From Micromonospora sp. C28SCA-DRY-2 (GTDB lineage Bacteria; Actinomycetota; Actinomycetes; Mycobacteriales; Micromonosporaceae): 64,000 bases of DNA. Of the stretch, positions 1-8,557 are shown in pieces. The notes below the pieces were generated by a model. It searched no databases and had not been told where the DNA came from. It worked only from the letters and a program-made list of their open reading frames with translations. The stretch's first letter is position 1, and every line of letters begins with the position of its first letter. Position numbers and translations under genes: made by a program. Location: NCBI RefSeq assembly GCF_030519475.1, contig NZ_JAUMKD010000001.1, positions 1,240,001 to 1,304,000 on the forward strand. Reading direction: 5' to 3'.

Positions 1-62
1 CCGCCGCCGGCGTAACCCCGAAGCCGCCGCCCGGTCGCCAGCACCGCCGGGGCGAGCACCGC

Positions 63-830
63 TCAGAAGTCGCCGCCGCCGAAATCTCCGCCGCCGAAGT
101 CGCCGCCGCCGAAGTCACCACCGAAGTCACCGGCCTGGTCACCGCCGACGTCGCCGCCCTGGTCGCCGTAGTCGGCGCCGTCGGCGTAGCCCTCCTGGTA
201 ACCGGCCTCGTAGCCGTAGCCGGGATCGGCGAAGGCCGGCGAGAAGAGGGCGTCGGCGATCAGCACCCCGCCGAGCACGCCGGCGCCGGCGCCCAGCGCC
301 GTCTTCCACCACGGGGTGGAGTACCAGCCCGCCGGCACCGGCCGGCCCTGGAACCGCCCACCCGGGTAGTAGTAGGGCGTGTCCCGGCCCGGCTGCGGGC
401 CCGCCTTGAACGTCTGCCCCTGCACGTCGACCTGGCGTTCCCGGGTGAGCTGCCCGGCGCCCGCCGCGGCGGCCAGCGGGGGCAGCTCCGGACCGGGGTC
501 GATGCCGAGCGCCACCCGGGCCGCCCGCGCGTACGCGAGCCCCTCCAGCGCGGTCTCCCGGGCCAGCCGGTACTGCTGGACGGTACGGGCCTGCTCCAGC
601 TGGCCGCCGGCGGCGTTGTAGCGCTCACCGGCGTCGACCAGCGCCTGGCGGACCGCCGGGTCGTCGCCGTGCAGGTTCATCACCTGGCCGCCGAGGCGCT
701 CGTACCAGCGCTGGGCGTCGGCCCGCACGTCCGCCAGGTCCCGCGCCTGCCGGGCCGCGGTCTCCCGCCGCCACCACAGGAACGCTCCCAGCAGCAGTGC
801 CACCAGGATCACCACCAGCAGAAGTTCCAT
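63..830 (-). CDS. membrane-anchored protein with Gly-Asp-Phe repeat tail
   Basis: No family recognised. The 255-residue product has one strong N-terminal membrane segment (about residues 3-20) followed by RRE. A charged, probably helical domain spans roughly 25-110. A second hydrophobic stretch (about 177-196) follows a Tyr/Pro/Trp-rich linker. The last 50 residues are Gly/Asp/Tyr-rich and end in three near-identical GGGDF units after two GGDF units. The ATG at 830 was chosen because the membrane anchor starts right there; the longer open frame upstream is Arg/Pro-rich antisense to rmuC. It lies divergent to rmuC with a gap of about 50 bp. The GGDF tail is a low-complexity repeat and not a GGDEF cyclase. 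Function unknown. Confidence 0.7.
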   Translation of the reverse strand: MELLLVVILVALLLGAFLWWRRETAARQARDLADVRADAQRWYERLGGQVMNLHGDDPAVRQALVDAGERYNAAGGQLEQARTVQQYRLARETALEGLAYARAARVALGIDPGPELPPLAAAAGAGQLTRERQVDVQGQTFKAGPQPGRDTPYYYPGGRFQGRPVPAGWYSTPWWKTALGAGAGVLGGVLIADALFSPAFADPGYGYEAGYQEGYADGADYGDQGGDVGGDQAGDFGGDFGGGDFGGGDFGGGDF

Positions 831-883
831 GGCCCGAAGGTACCCGCGCCGCTCGCGTCGTACTCTTCTGGCAAGCTCCGGTG

Positions 884-2062
884 GTGGGCTTCTCGACGCT
901 CGCCGTGGTGGTCGTCTGCCTCGCCGCCGGTGGCGCCCTGGGCTGGCTCGCCGCCCGGTCCCGCGCCGCCGCCGAGATCGCCCGGCTGGACGCCACGCTG
1001 CGCGCCACCCGCGAGGGCGAGGGCCGGCTGGAGCAGTCCATGCGGGCGTTGAGCTACGAGGCCACCGCGCAGTCCCAGGAGGCGGTCGCCCGGGCGGTCG
1101 CGCCGCTGCACGAGACGCTGCGTCGCTACGAGCAGCGGGTCGCCGAGCTGGAGCGCGACCGCGTCGACGCCTACGCCGAGCTGCGCGAGCAGGTCCGCGC
1201 GATGAGCACCGTCTCGGGCGAGCTGCGCACCGAGACCAAGCAGCTGGTGGCGGCGCTGCGGGCACCCCAGGTACGCGGCCGCTGGGGCGAGCACCAGCTG
1301 CGCCGGATCGTCGAGGCGGCCGGGATGCTGGAGCACTGCGACTTCGCCGAGCAGGTCACCGCCGCCACCGACCACCAGGGGGTCCGCCCCGACCTGGTGG
1401 TACGCCTGCACGGCGGCCGGTCGGTGGTGGTCGACGCCAAGGCGCCCTTCGACGCGTACCTGACCGCGATGGAGGCGCGCGACGAGCGCGGGCGCGACAC
1501 CCACCTCGACGCGCACGCGAAGCACCTGCGGGCGCACGTCGACGCGCTCGCCGCCAAGTCCTACTGGGCGGCGTTCGACAGCACTCCCGAGTTCGTGGTG
1601 CTCTTCGTGCCCGCCGACCCCTTCCTCGACGTGGCCCTCCAGCGCGACCCCACGCTGCTGGAGCACGCCTTCGCCCGCAACGTGGTGCTGGCCACCCCGG
1701 CCACCCTGGTCGCGCTGCTGCGTACGGTCGCCTACTCCTGGCGGCAGGAGGCGCTGGCCCGCAACGCGGTGGCGGTGCACTCGCTGGCCCGCGAGCTCTA
1801 CGGCCGGCTGTCCACCCTGGGCGACCACGTCGGCAAGCTCGGCGCCTCGCTGAGCGGCGCGGTGACGGCGTACAACCGGGCGGTGGGGTCGCTGGAGGCG
1901 CGGGTGCTGGTCAGCGCGCGCAAGCTCGCCGAGCTGGGGGTCTCCGACCAGGAGCTGGCCGCCCCAGCGCAGATCGAGCTGGCACCGCGCCAACCGCAGG
2001 CGCCGGAGCTGCTCGACACCGCCGACGCCGAGATCCCGCCGCACCGCGCCGCGCTGGACTGA
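884..2062 (+). CDS. rmuC: DNA recombination protein RmuC family
   Basis: RmuC-family protein, thought to limit inversions and recombination at short inverted repeats; the family has a nuclease-like fold. The 392-residue product begins with a membrane segment (about residues 3-24). A long helical, coiled-coil region rich in Glu/Arg follows (30-130), then the conserved RmuC core. Motifs visible in the core include GRWGEHQLRRIVEAAGM, RPDLVV, VVDAKAPFDAYL and FVVLFVPADPFLDVA. Length fits the family. GTG codons at 881 and 884 are both possible starts and neither has a clear ribosome site. It is divergent from the membrane protein gene ending at 63. Confidence 0.9.
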   Translation: MGFSTLAVVVVCLAAGGALGWLAARSRAAAEIARLDATLRATREGEGRLEQSMRALSYEATAQSQEAVARAVAPLHETLRRYEQRVAELERDRVDAYAELREQVRAMSTVSGELRTETKQLVAALRAPQVRGRWGEHQLRRIVEAAGMLEHCDFAEQVTAATDHQGVRPDLVVRLHGGRSVVVDAKAPFDAYLTAMEARDERGRDTHLDAHAKHLRAHVDALAAKSYWAAFDSTPEFVVLFVPADPFLDVALQRDPTLLEHAFARNVVLATPATLVALLRTVAYSWRQEALARNAVAVHSLARELYGRLSTLGDHVGKLGASLSGAVTAYNRAVGSLEARVLVSARKLAELGVSDQELAAPAQIELAPRQPQAPELLDTADAEIPPHRAALD

Positions 2063-2210
2063 CGACCTCACCGCCGAGCGCCAGGCCACGACGGACCGCA
2101 GTGCGTGCCCGCCCGCACGCGGAGGGCACGGACGGGCCGCGTCGCACGGACGGACCGCGGCGGGGGCGGGCCGAGGCGCAGGCCCGCCGCAGCGCGCGGC
2201 CGGCCGGGCG

Positions 2211-2672
2211 TCAGCCGCGGCGGGCGGATTCGACCAGGAACGGGATGCCCTGCTGGCAGGTGGTCATCATGCCGGGCTGGGCCCGGCCGGTGACGCTCAC
2301 CTTCGCGCCCACCGCCAGCACGTCACGCGGCCCGCCGATCAGCAGGTAGCCGTCGAGCAGCAGGCAGTTGGGCTCCACCCCGGCGGCGACCGTGCCGGTC
2401 AGCGTGGTGCCGCCCACCGGGGGTGGCAGGGTCGGCCCGCCCGGGCGCTTGGTGCCCAGCGGCGGGTCGGGAATCGTCGGGTCGACCGGGTCGTCCGGGA
2501 CAAGGGTGCTCGGCGACGGGCTGGGGCTCGGCGGCGTCGGGGCGGGCGGGCTGGTCGCCGGCTGCGCCCCGGTCGGGCTGGGGGTGGAGCTGCCGTCGCC
2601 GCCGTCCTGGCCGCAGGCGCTCAGCGCCACGCAGACGACCAGCGCGGAGAGGGCGAGCCGAAAGGTCCTCAT
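2211..2672 (-). CDS. putative secreted lipoprotein
   Basis: A 153-residue putative lipoprotein of unknown function. The signal peptide has a positive N-region, a hydrophobic core and the lipobox LSAC (Cys at about 20), so the mature protein should be lipid-anchored outside the membrane. Residues 22-75 are a Pro/Ser/Thr linker. A small C-terminal domain (about 85-153) has two cysteines (PNCLL and TTCQQG) and ends with a short basic stretch. It may be an OB-like fold, suggested only by the pattern of short strands. It lies downstream of ispH on the same strand, separated by a 21-bp tandem repeat. Confidence 0.75.
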   Translation of the reverse strand: MRTFRLALSALVVCVALSACGQDGGDGSSTPSPTGAQPATSPPAPTPPSPSPSPSTLVPDDPVDPTIPDPPLGTKRPGGPTLPPPVGGTTLTGTVAAGVEPNCLLLDGYLLIGGPRDVLAVGAKVSVTGRAQPGMMTTCQQGIPFLVESARRG

Positions 2673-2739
2673 ACCCGTATCGGACGCAGCGGCGCCGGCC
2701 GCCGTTCCCGGCCTGGCCGGGCGGCAGACCGTCCGCGCC

Positions 2740-2823
2740 GCGCCTCGCCGCGCACCACGGCCGCCTCGCCGCGCACCACGGCCGCCTCGCCGCGCACCAC
2801 GGCCGCCTGGCCGCGCACTGCGG
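2740..2823. repeat. four tandem copies of a 21-bp unit
   Basis: Four consecutive 21-bp units (2740, 2761, 2782 and 2803). The two middle copies are identical, the first differs at its first base, and the last has drifted. The core is CTCGCCGCGCACCACGG. The array sits just beyond the ispH stop codon (2833) and before the lipoprotein start (2672), so it is probably transcribed as the ispH 3' end. No coding role is evident; any reading across it is a 7-residue RAPRPP-type repeat without a plausible gene. Confidence 0.8.
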
Positions 2824-2832
2824 TCGCCGCCG

Positions 2833-3783
2833 TCAGCCGCGGGCCGCCGCGGCGGCCTTCATGTCGCGCTTGAGCTCCTGCGGCAGCGAGAAGGTCAGCC
2901 GCTCGTTGGCGGTGACCACCTCCTCGACCTCGGTGAAGCCGCGCGCGGCGAGGTGGGTGAGCACCTCCTGGACCAGCTCGTCGGGCACGCTGGCGCCGGA
3001 GGTCAGCCCGACCGTCCGCGCCCCGGCCAGCCACGCGTCGTCGATCTCGTGGGCGAAGTCGACCAGGTGACCGGCGCGCGCGCCGGCGTCCAGGGCCACC
3101 TCGACCAGGCGTACGGAGTTGGAGGAGTTGCGCGAGCCGACCACGATCACCACGTCGCAGTCCGGGGCGATCTCCTTGACCACGTGCTGCCGGTTCGACG
3201 TGGCGTAGCAGATGTCGTCGCTGGGCGGCGACTGGAGCATCGGCAGCCGCTTCTTCAGCCGGGCCACCGTCTCCAGCGTCTCGTCGACCGACAGGGTGGT
3301 CTGGGAGAGCCAGACGACCTTGTTCGGGTCGCGGACGGTGATCTTGTCAGCGTCCTCCGGGCCGTCGACCAGCTGGATGTGCTCGGGAGCCTCACCGGAG
3401 GTGCCGATGACCTCTTCGTGCCCCTCGTGCCCGATCAGCAGGATGTCGTAGTCCTCGGCGGCGAACCGCTTGGCCTCCTGGTGCACCTTGGTGACCAGCG
3501 GGCAGGTCGCGTCGATCGCCTTCAGCGAGCGCGCCTTGGCCTGCTCGTAGACCTCGGGGGCGACGCCGTGCGCGGAGAAGATGACGGTGGCGCCCTCCGG
3601 CACCTCCTCGTTCTCCTCCACGAAGATCGCGCCCTTGGCCTCCAGGGTGCGCACCACGTGCTTGTTGTGCACGATCTGCTTGCGTACGTAGATCGGGGCA
3701 CCGTAGAGCTTGAGCGCCTCCTCCACGGTCTGCACCGCGCGGTCGACGCCCGCGCAGTAGCCCCGGGGCTTGGCCAGGAGCAC
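2833..3783 (-). CDS. ispH: 4-hydroxy-3-methylbut-2-enyl diphosphate reductase
   Basis: Last enzyme of the MEP isoprenoid pathway. It reduces HMBPP to IPP and DMAPP using a [4Fe-4S] cluster. The 316-residue product has the three cluster cysteines in GYCAGVD (C10), DATCPL (C94) and [11 protein letters not shown]. Substrate-site residues are also present: H39, H72 (SAHGVAP), and H122 with E124 in [10 protein letters not shown]. The SRNSSNS motif is intact. The frame is open back to a stop at 3820-3822, so a CTG start at 3813 adding ten residues is possible; GTG 3783 is the first standard start. Cytoplasmic. IPP from this pathway would feed the prenyl transferase at 20967. Confidence 0.95.
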   Translation of the reverse strand: MLLAKPRGYCAGVDRAVQTVEEALKLYGAPIYVRKQIVHNKHVVRTLEAKGAIFVEENEEVPEGATVIFSAHGVAPEVYEQAKARSLKAIDATCPLVTKVHQEAKRFAAEDYDILLIGHEGHEEVIGTSGEAPEHIQLVDGPEDADKITVRDPNKVVWLSQTTLSVDETLETVARLKKRLPMLQSPPSDDICYATSNRQHVVKEIAPDCDVVIVVGSRNSSNSVRLVEVALDAGARAGHLVDFAHEIDDAWLAGARTVGLTSGASVPDELVQEVLTHLAARGFTEVEEVVTANERLTFSLPQELKRDMKAAAAARG

Positions 3784-3895
3784 GCGCTTGCCGGTCCGGG
3801 AAGTCAGCTTCAGCCTGAGTCACCCGCCCATCTCACGTGCCACCCCACCCACTCACCTGCCCTGCAACCCCCACCCCCACCCCCGCCCCCACCGG

Positions 3896-3952
3896 TGATC
3901 ATGAGGTTGGCGGCACGTTCCGAGATCGACATCGCCGCCAACCTCATGATCA
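3896..3952. repeat. perfect 19-bp inverted repeat
   Basis: Arms 3896-3914 and 3934-3952 are perfect reverse complements. The left arm reads TGATCATGAGGTTGGCGGC, and a 19-nt loop separates the arms. It lies in the 207-bp gap between the divergent ispH and xseA genes, too far from either stop codon to be an ordinary terminator. It looks like a dispersed palindromic intergenic element; I cannot count genome copies from here. The loop (ACGTTCCGAGATCGACATC) is not obviously coding. Confidence 0.85.
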
Positions 3953-3978
3953 ACGCGGGGATGGTCGGGGGTGGGCCG

Positions 3979-3984
3979 TAGGGT
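3979..3984 (+). promoter_or_regulatory. candidate -10 box for leaderless xseA
   Basis: TAGGGT is followed by 6 nt and then the GTG start of xseA at 3991. This matches the TANNNT-6/7-start pattern repeated across this window. There is no Shine-Dalgarno sequence in front of the GTG. Confidence 0.5.
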
Positions 3985-3990
3985 GGGCGG

Positions 3991-5214
3991 GTGAACGCGG
4001 GCGAGGTGGCCGGGAAGAGCAGCTCCGAGGAGCCGTGGCCGGTCCGGGTGGTGAGCCAGAAGGTCGGTCAGTGGATCGCCCGGCTGGGGTGGGTGTGGGT
4101 GGACGGGCAGGTGGCCCAGATCAGCCGCCGCCCCGGCGCCACCACCGTCTTCCTCACCCTGCGGGACCCGTCGGCCGACCTGAGCCTGACCGTCACCACC
4201 AACCGCGACGTCCTCGACGCCGGCGCGCCCGAGCTGCGCGAGGGGGCCCGGGTGGTGCTGCACGCCAAGCCCGAGTTCTACGCCGCCCGGGGCACGTTGA
4301 GCCTGCGCGCCGACGAGATCAGGCAGGTCGGCCTCGGCGAGCTGCTGGCCCGGCTGGAGAAGCTCAAGAAGCTGCTCGCCGCCGAGGGGCTCTTCGACCG
4401 GGCCCGCAAGCGCCGCCCGCCGTTCCTGCCCAACCGGATCGGGCTGATCACCGGCCGCGCCTCGGCCGCCGAGCGGGACGTGCTGACCAACGCCCGGCGG
4501 CGCTGGCCGGCGGTGGAGTTCCGCACCGTCAACGTGGCCGTGCAGGGGCCGAGCGCCGTCCCGCAGATCGTCGACGCGCTCAGGGTGCTGGACGCCGACC
4601 CGACCATCGACGTGATCATCCTGGCCCGGGGCGGCGGCAGCATCGAGGACCTGCTCCCCTTCTCCGACGAGGCGCTCTGCCGGGCCGTCTTCGCCTGCCG
4701 TACGCCGGTGGTCAGCGCGATCGGCCACGAGACCGACGCGCCGCTGGTCGACTACGTCGCCGACCTGCGCGCCTCCACCCCGACCGACGCGGCCAAGCGG
4801 GTCGTCCCCGACCTCGCCGAGGAGGTACGCCTCATCGGCCAGGCCCGGCACCGGCTGCACCGGGCGGTACGCAACCTGGTCGACCGCGAGTCGCACCGGC
4901 TCGACGGGCTGCGCTCCCGGCCGGTGCTGGCCCGACCCGAGGTGATGGTCGAGCAGCGGGCCACCGAGGTGACCGCGCTGCGCCAGCGTGCCGGGCGCTG
5001 CCTGGAGCATCGGCTCGCCGCCGCCACCGACGACCTGCGGCACACCCTGGCCCGGCTGCGCGCCCTCTCCCCGGCCGCCACCCTCGACCGGGGGTACGCG
5101 ATCGTCCAGCGCGCCGACGGCCACGTGGTACGCGCCGCGTCCGAGGTGGGCAAGGGTGACCCGCTGCGGGTCCGGCTCGCCGAGGGCGAGCTGGCCGCGA
5201 CGGTCGACGGCTGA
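3991..5214 (+). CDS. xseA: exodeoxyribonuclease VII large subunit
   Basis: Catalytic subunit of exonuclease VII, which degrades single-stranded DNA from both ends to short acid-soluble oligonucleotides. The 407-residue product has an N-terminal OB-fold (about 18-115, with [14 protein letters not shown] and VFLTLRDPS). The large-subunit core follows (about 130-390), with [65 protein letters not shown] and a late LDRGYAIV. A helical stretch links the core to the C-terminus. The start is GTG 3991 behind a TAGGGT box, suggesting a leaderless message. xseB follows 27-36 bp downstream, depending on its start. Confidence 0.95.
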   Translation: MNAGEVAGKSSSEEPWPVRVVSQKVGQWIARLGWVWVDGQVAQISRRPGATTVFLTLRDPSADLSLTVTTNRDVLDAGAPELREGARVVLHAKPEFYAARGTLSLRADEIRQVGLGELLARLEKLKKLLAAEGLFDRARKRRPPFLPNRIGLITGRASAAERDVLTNARRRWPAVEFRTVNVAVQGPSAVPQIVDALRVLDADPTIDVIILARGGGSIEDLLPFSDEALCRAVFACRTPVVSAIGHETDAPLVDYVADLRASTPTDAAKRVVPDLAEEVRLIGQARHRLHRAVRNLVDRESHRLDGLRSRPVLARPEVMVEQRATEVTALRQRAGRCLEHRLAAATDDLRHTLARLRALSPAATLDRGYAIVQRADGHVVRAASEVGKGDPLRVRLAEGELAATVDG

Positions 5215-5250
5215 CCGGGGCCGGAAGCACGATGTGGTGGGATGGCAGCG

Positions 5251-5460
5251 ATGACTGACGAGAAGAACGACGAGCGGCTCAGCTACGAGCAGGCCCGCGC
5301 CGAGTTGGCGTCGGTGGTCGAGCGGCTGGAGGCCGGCGGCACCTCGCTGGAGGAGTCGCTGGCGCTCTGGGAGCGCGGCGAGGCGCTCGCGGTGATCTGC
5401 CAGCGCTGGCTCGACGGCGCCCGGGCCCGCATCGACGCCGCCCGCCAGCCCGCCGAGTGA
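5251..5460 (+). CDS. xseB: exodeoxyribonuclease VII small subunit
   Basis: Small subunit that binds in several copies to XseA and is needed for stable nuclease activity. The 69-residue product is a helical hairpin with the family pattern [40 protein letters not shown] 5251 gives the usual family N-terminus (MTDEKN); an in-frame ATG at 5242 would add MAA. It is in one operon with xseA and ends just before a strong two-way hairpin terminator. Confidence 0.93.
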   Translation: MTDEKNDERLSYEQARAELASVVERLEAGGTSLEESLALWERGEALAVICQRWLDGARARIDAARQPAE

Positions 5461-5470
5461 CCGGCGCGCC

Positions 5471-5504
5471 GGTCGTGGTGGGCGGCGCTCAGCCCACCAC
5501 GACC
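5471..5504. terminator. bidirectional hairpin terminator
   Basis: Perfect 13-bp stem (left arm GGTCGTGGTGGGC, 5471-5483; right arm 5492-5504) with an 8-nt loop. It sits between convergent xseB (stop 5460) and the lipoprotein gene ending at 5516, so it can serve both. There is no U-tract, as is usual at very high GC. Confidence 0.75.
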
Positions 5505-5515
5505 GCGCGGCCAGC

Positions 5516-6364
5516 TCAGTTGAAGAGGTTGTACAGCTCCTGCGGGGCCTCGACCACCTGGTCCGCCGGGGGCTTCTGCGCGGCGGTGGCGTTGCCGTAG
5601 TCGGAGTAGGTGATGCGGATGTCCTGCGCCTTGTTCTGGCCGGCGGCCGGGATCTGCACCACCAGCTCGCTGAGCCGGCCCTGCGGGTCGAGCCGCGCGG
5701 TGAACGGCACCGACTTGGCCTGGGCGCCGAGCGCGGTGATCACGCCGGGGTCCATCGAGCCGGCCTCGGCGGCCTTCGACACGTCGATGGTGCCGGCGTA
5801 GCTGCCCTCGCCGGTCTGCCGTACCTCGGTGATGCCCTGGGTCAGCACGTCGCTGCCGGCCGGGTCGAGCTTGTCGAAGTCGAAGCCGAGATTGCGGTTG
5901 CCCTTGATCCGGGTCTGGTCGAGGTGCTGGTACTTGCCCAGGTTGAGCTTCTGCACGGCCGGCAGGCTGCCGGCGGTCTTCCCGCCCAGCTCCAGCTTGA
6001 CCCAGCTGTCCGGCCGGGCGTGGATGAGGTCGAGCTTCATGAACAGGTCGTCGGTCGGTGCGCCGACGGTCACCCGCATCTCGGCACTCTGGCTCGGCTC
6101 GTGCACCTGCCCCTCCGCCGTGGAGCCGGCGCCGGACATGGTGAACCGGAAGTTGCCGTTGCTGATCTCGCGGGTGGAGTTCAGCAGCGCCTGCTTGGCG
6201 TCACCGGCCGCCGGGGACGCGGCACCGGAGGCGGTGCCCGACGCCGAGACGGTCGGGGTGGCGGACGAGCCCGCCGATGGGGTCCCGGTGGCGTTGCAGG
6301 CGGCGAGACCGGGAGTGAAGAGCGCGGCGGCCACCAGGCCGGCACCCAGTCGTCGAACAGTCAT
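5516..6364 (-). CDS. LppX/LprAFG-like lipoprotein (copy 1)
   Basis: Secreted lipoprotein of 282 residues, likely of the LppX/LprAFG type. Family members have a beta-barrel-like cavity that carries lipids. Signal peptide with lipobox LAAC (Cys at about 23), then a Ser/Thr/Ala/Pro linker to about residue 55. The folded domain starts at AKQALLNSTREISNGNFRF. Shared landmarks with the neighbour ending at 6667 are STREI.. GNF.F, DSWVKLELGGK, GKYQHLDQ, TEVRQTGEGSYAGTID and a C-terminus in TYSDYGNATAAQKPPADQVVEAP. The start has a GGGAGA ribosome site. The ligand is unknown. Confidence 0.8.
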   Translation of the reverse strand: MTVRRLGAGLVAAALFTPGLAACNATGTPSAGSSATPTVSASGTASGAASPAAGDAKQALLNSTREISNGNFRFTMSGAGSTAEGQVHEPSQSAEMRVTVGAPTDDLFMKLDLIHARPDSWVKLELGGKTAGSLPAVQKLNLGKYQHLDQTRIKGNRNLGFDFDKLDPAGSDVLTQGITEVRQTGEGSYAGTIDVSKAAEAGSMDPGVITALGAQAKSVPFTARLDPQGRLSELVVQIPAAGQNKAQDIRITYSDYGNATAAQKPPADQVVEAPQELYNLFN

Positions 6365-6627
6365 CTGTGTCTCCCAAGAGGGTCACCCGACGCACCTGGC
6401 GGCGGCCGGAAACCGGGCGACGCGGCAGCACTGTCGGCCACGCCGCGCGGGCCCGCCGGAGTCGGCCGGGCGAGTCCGCTGCTCTGTTGTTCCCTGCCGC
6501 CGCGTCGCACAATCACCGTTCTGTCCGGTTGCCCCGGCCGGGTGACCGCGGGGCGGGCCCGCCACCGCCGCCCGATCCCCGCCGCAGCCGCACGCGGACC
6601 GGCCGAAACAGGCCCCGACATGCGGAA

Positions 6628-6651
6628 ACGGGGCGGCCGAGGCCGCCCCGT
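6628..6651 (-). terminator. hairpin terminator of lipoprotein copy 2
   Basis: Perfect 10-bp stem (ACGGGGCGGC at 6628-6637, complement at 6642-6651) with a CGAG loop. It starts 16 nt beyond the stop codon of the gene ending at 6667, so it probably ends that transcript. The rest of the 302-bp gap (6365-6666) shows nothing further that I can name. Confidence 0.7.
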
Positions 6652-6666
6652 CCCGGTCGTGACGAC

Positions 6667-7476
6667 CTACTTGAACATCTCGTACGTCTGCTCGGAGGCC
6701 TCGACCACCTTGCTCGCCGGCGGCTTCTGGGCGGCGGTGGCGCTGCCGTAGTCGGCGTACGTGATCTTCACCTCGTGGGCCTCGGCCTCACCGGCGGCCG
6801 GGACCGCGATGGCGATCTCGGTGAGCCGGCCCTGCGCGTCGACCTTGGCCGTGAACGGCAGCGCCTTGGCCTGCGCGGCGAGCGCCTCGACGACCTCCTC
6901 GTCGAGGGCGGCCGACTCGGTGGCCCCGGTGATGTCGATCGTGCCGGCGAAGCTGCCCTCACCGGTGCGCCGCACCTCGGTGACGCCCTTGATCAGCGCC
7001 GCGCTGTCGGACGGGTCGAGCGTCTCGGCGTTGAGCTGGAGCCCCTTGGCGCCCTCGATCTTGGACTGGTCGAGGTGCTGGTACTTGCCCTTGTTCTTGT
7101 CGGCGCCCAGGGCCTCGAACATCTTGCCGCCGAGGTCCAGCTTGACCCAGCTCTCCTTCTCGATGTAGATGAAGTCCACGTCCATCGACACGTCGCCGGT
7201 GCCGTCGTCGAACGTCATCGTGAACTGGGCGCTGTTGCTCGGCTTGTGCACCAGGCCCTTGCCGGTCGACTGGTGGCCGACGACGGTGAAGGTGAAGTTG
7301 CCCTTGCCGATCTCCCGGGTGGAGGCCAGCAACGCCTCCTTGGGGTCGGCGGGGGCAGCGGCCGACGCGGACCCGCCGGGGGCCGCCGACTCGGCGGTGT
7401 CCGACTTGCAGGCGGCGAGGCCGGGCACGAGCAGGGAGGCGGCGAGCACGCCGACGCTCCACCGTCGAATGTTCAC
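6667..7476 (-). CDS. LppX/LprAFG-like lipoprotein (copy 2)
   Basis: Paralogue of the gene at 5516. The 269-residue product has a signal peptide with lipobox LAAC, a short Ala/Ser/Pro linker and the same domain order: STREIGKGNFTFT, ESWVKLDLGGK, GKYQHLDQSKIEG, TEVRRTGEGSFAGTIDI, ITYADYGSATAAQKPPASKVVEA. GTG 7476 was chosen because a strong ribosome site (AAAGGAAAG) precedes it by 4-5 nt; the ATG at 7494 lies upstream of that site. Likely a surface lipoprotein, perhaps a lipid carrier by analogy with LprG/LppX; no partner transporter is next to it. Confidence 0.8.
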   Translation of the reverse strand: MNIRRWSVGVLAASLLVPGLAACKSDTAESAAPGGSASAAAPADPKEALLASTREIGKGNFTFTVVGHQSTGKGLVHKPSNSAQFTMTFDDGTGDVSMDVDFIYIEKESWVKLDLGGKMFEALGADKNKGKYQHLDQSKIEGAKGLQLNAETLDPSDSAALIKGVTEVRRTGEGSFAGTIDITGATESAALDEEVVEALAAQAKALPFTAKVDAQGRLTEIAIAVPAAGEAEAHEVKITYADYGSATAAQKPPASKVVEASEQTYEMFK

Positions 7477-7662
7477 AGGCTTTCCTTTGCGCATGCGGAA
7501 TCGCCCGGCCGACGGAGTCGGCGGGCACGGTGATGGTCACCCCACCGGCTGGTCGGACCGGGCCGGGGCGGTGAGCCGGGGCAGCCTAACCGACCCGACC
7601 GACCTCGTGGGGGCCACCGGGGCGCACAAGTGGTCGTCGATGGCGGGGTCGGCCGGCGCTCC

Positions 7663-8475
7663 TCAGCGCAGCGAGGTGGCGAGGTGGCGCAGTTCGTTGT
7701 CCCGGGCGTCACCCACCACGATCACCGTCCGGTTCGGCTCCAGCAGCACCAGCGCCTGCTCGTTGCCCCGGGCGGTGTACCGCTGCCAGGTGCGCCCGCC
7801 CAGGTCGGTCTGCCCCTGCGGCTGGCCCTGGTCGGTCAGCTCGGTCGGCAGCAGCCGCTCCGCCGGCACGTTGCTCTGCACCAGCTGGGCGCCCCGACCC
7901 TCCGGGGTGAGGTAGCCCAGGCGCAGCGTCGACCCGCCCTCGACGGTCTGGAAGTTGGCGCTGACCGTCCGCCAGCCGTCGCCCAGGTCGGCCGGAACAG
8001 CCACCGGGAACGCGTTGGCCGCCCGGGCCGACTCGACGGCCGGCGCCGGATCGACGGTGATCGGCTCGTCGCCGCCGAGGAAGCCCCGGTAGAAGGCGAG
8101 CAGCAGGGCGATCGGGATCAGCAGCACCAACAGCGAGATGGCCATGTCCTTGGGTGACCGCTCGGACTTGCCCGCGTCCACCCGCGGCGGCGGGGCGGGC
8201 ACCTCCCCGGTCTCCGCGGCGCCGTCGACCTCGGCGCCGCCGGCCCCTTCGCCGGGTACGCGGGCGGCCGGGCCGGGCTCGACCAGGGCCGGCTCGGCGG
8301 CCGGGGCAACGGGCGGTCGGGCGCCCTCCGGCACCGGCGGGTGGCCCTCCGGCGGAGTCGAGTCGGCGGGTACGCGATCGGCAGGCTGTGCGGGTTCCAC
8401 CGTGCCATCTTCCCGCACCGCCCGACCGGCGGTATCCGGGCCATCACCGCCCCGCCCCGGCGTCGGGTCGGCCAT
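7663..8475 (-). CDS. DUF4245 domain membrane protein
   Basis: A 270-residue protein of the DUF4245 type, function unknown. Residues 1-95 are disordered and rich in Pro, Ala and Glu. One membrane segment follows at about 107-125 ([22 protein letters not shown]). The outside domain runs from about 130 to 270, with [40 protein letters not shown] and a late [32 protein letters not shown] 8475 was picked because the longer frame runs antisense through glpX. It is divergent from glpX, a pairing commonly seen in actinobacteria. Confidence 0.85.
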   Translation of the reverse strand: MADPTPGRGGDGPDTAGRAVREDGTVEPAQPADRVPADSTPPEGHPPVPEGARPPVAPAAEPALVEPGPAARVPGEGAGGAEVDGAAETGEVPAPPPRVDAGKSERSPKDMAISLLVLLIPIALLLAFYRGFLGGDEPITVDPAPAVESARAANAFPVAVPADLGDGWRTVSANFQTVEGGSTLRLGYLTPEGRGAQLVQSNVPAERLLPTELTDQGQPQGQTDLGGRTWQRYTARGNEQALVLLEPNRTVIVVGDARDNELRHLATSLR

Positions 8476-8557
8476 CGTGTGAGGATCAGCGACAAACCGG
8501 CAGCCGCGACACCGAATGCTGCCGGCCCACCCCGCACCGTCGCGAGGAGGAGCCGTC

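Noticed and set aside
63..150. GGDEF diguanylate cyclase signature
   Set aside because: The GGDF motif is a repeated low-complexity tail and no cyclase fold is present.
3853..5124. Long minus-strand frame (423 codons) opposite xseA
   Set aside because: Composition is that of an antisense shadow, and xseA on the plus strand has clear family motifs.
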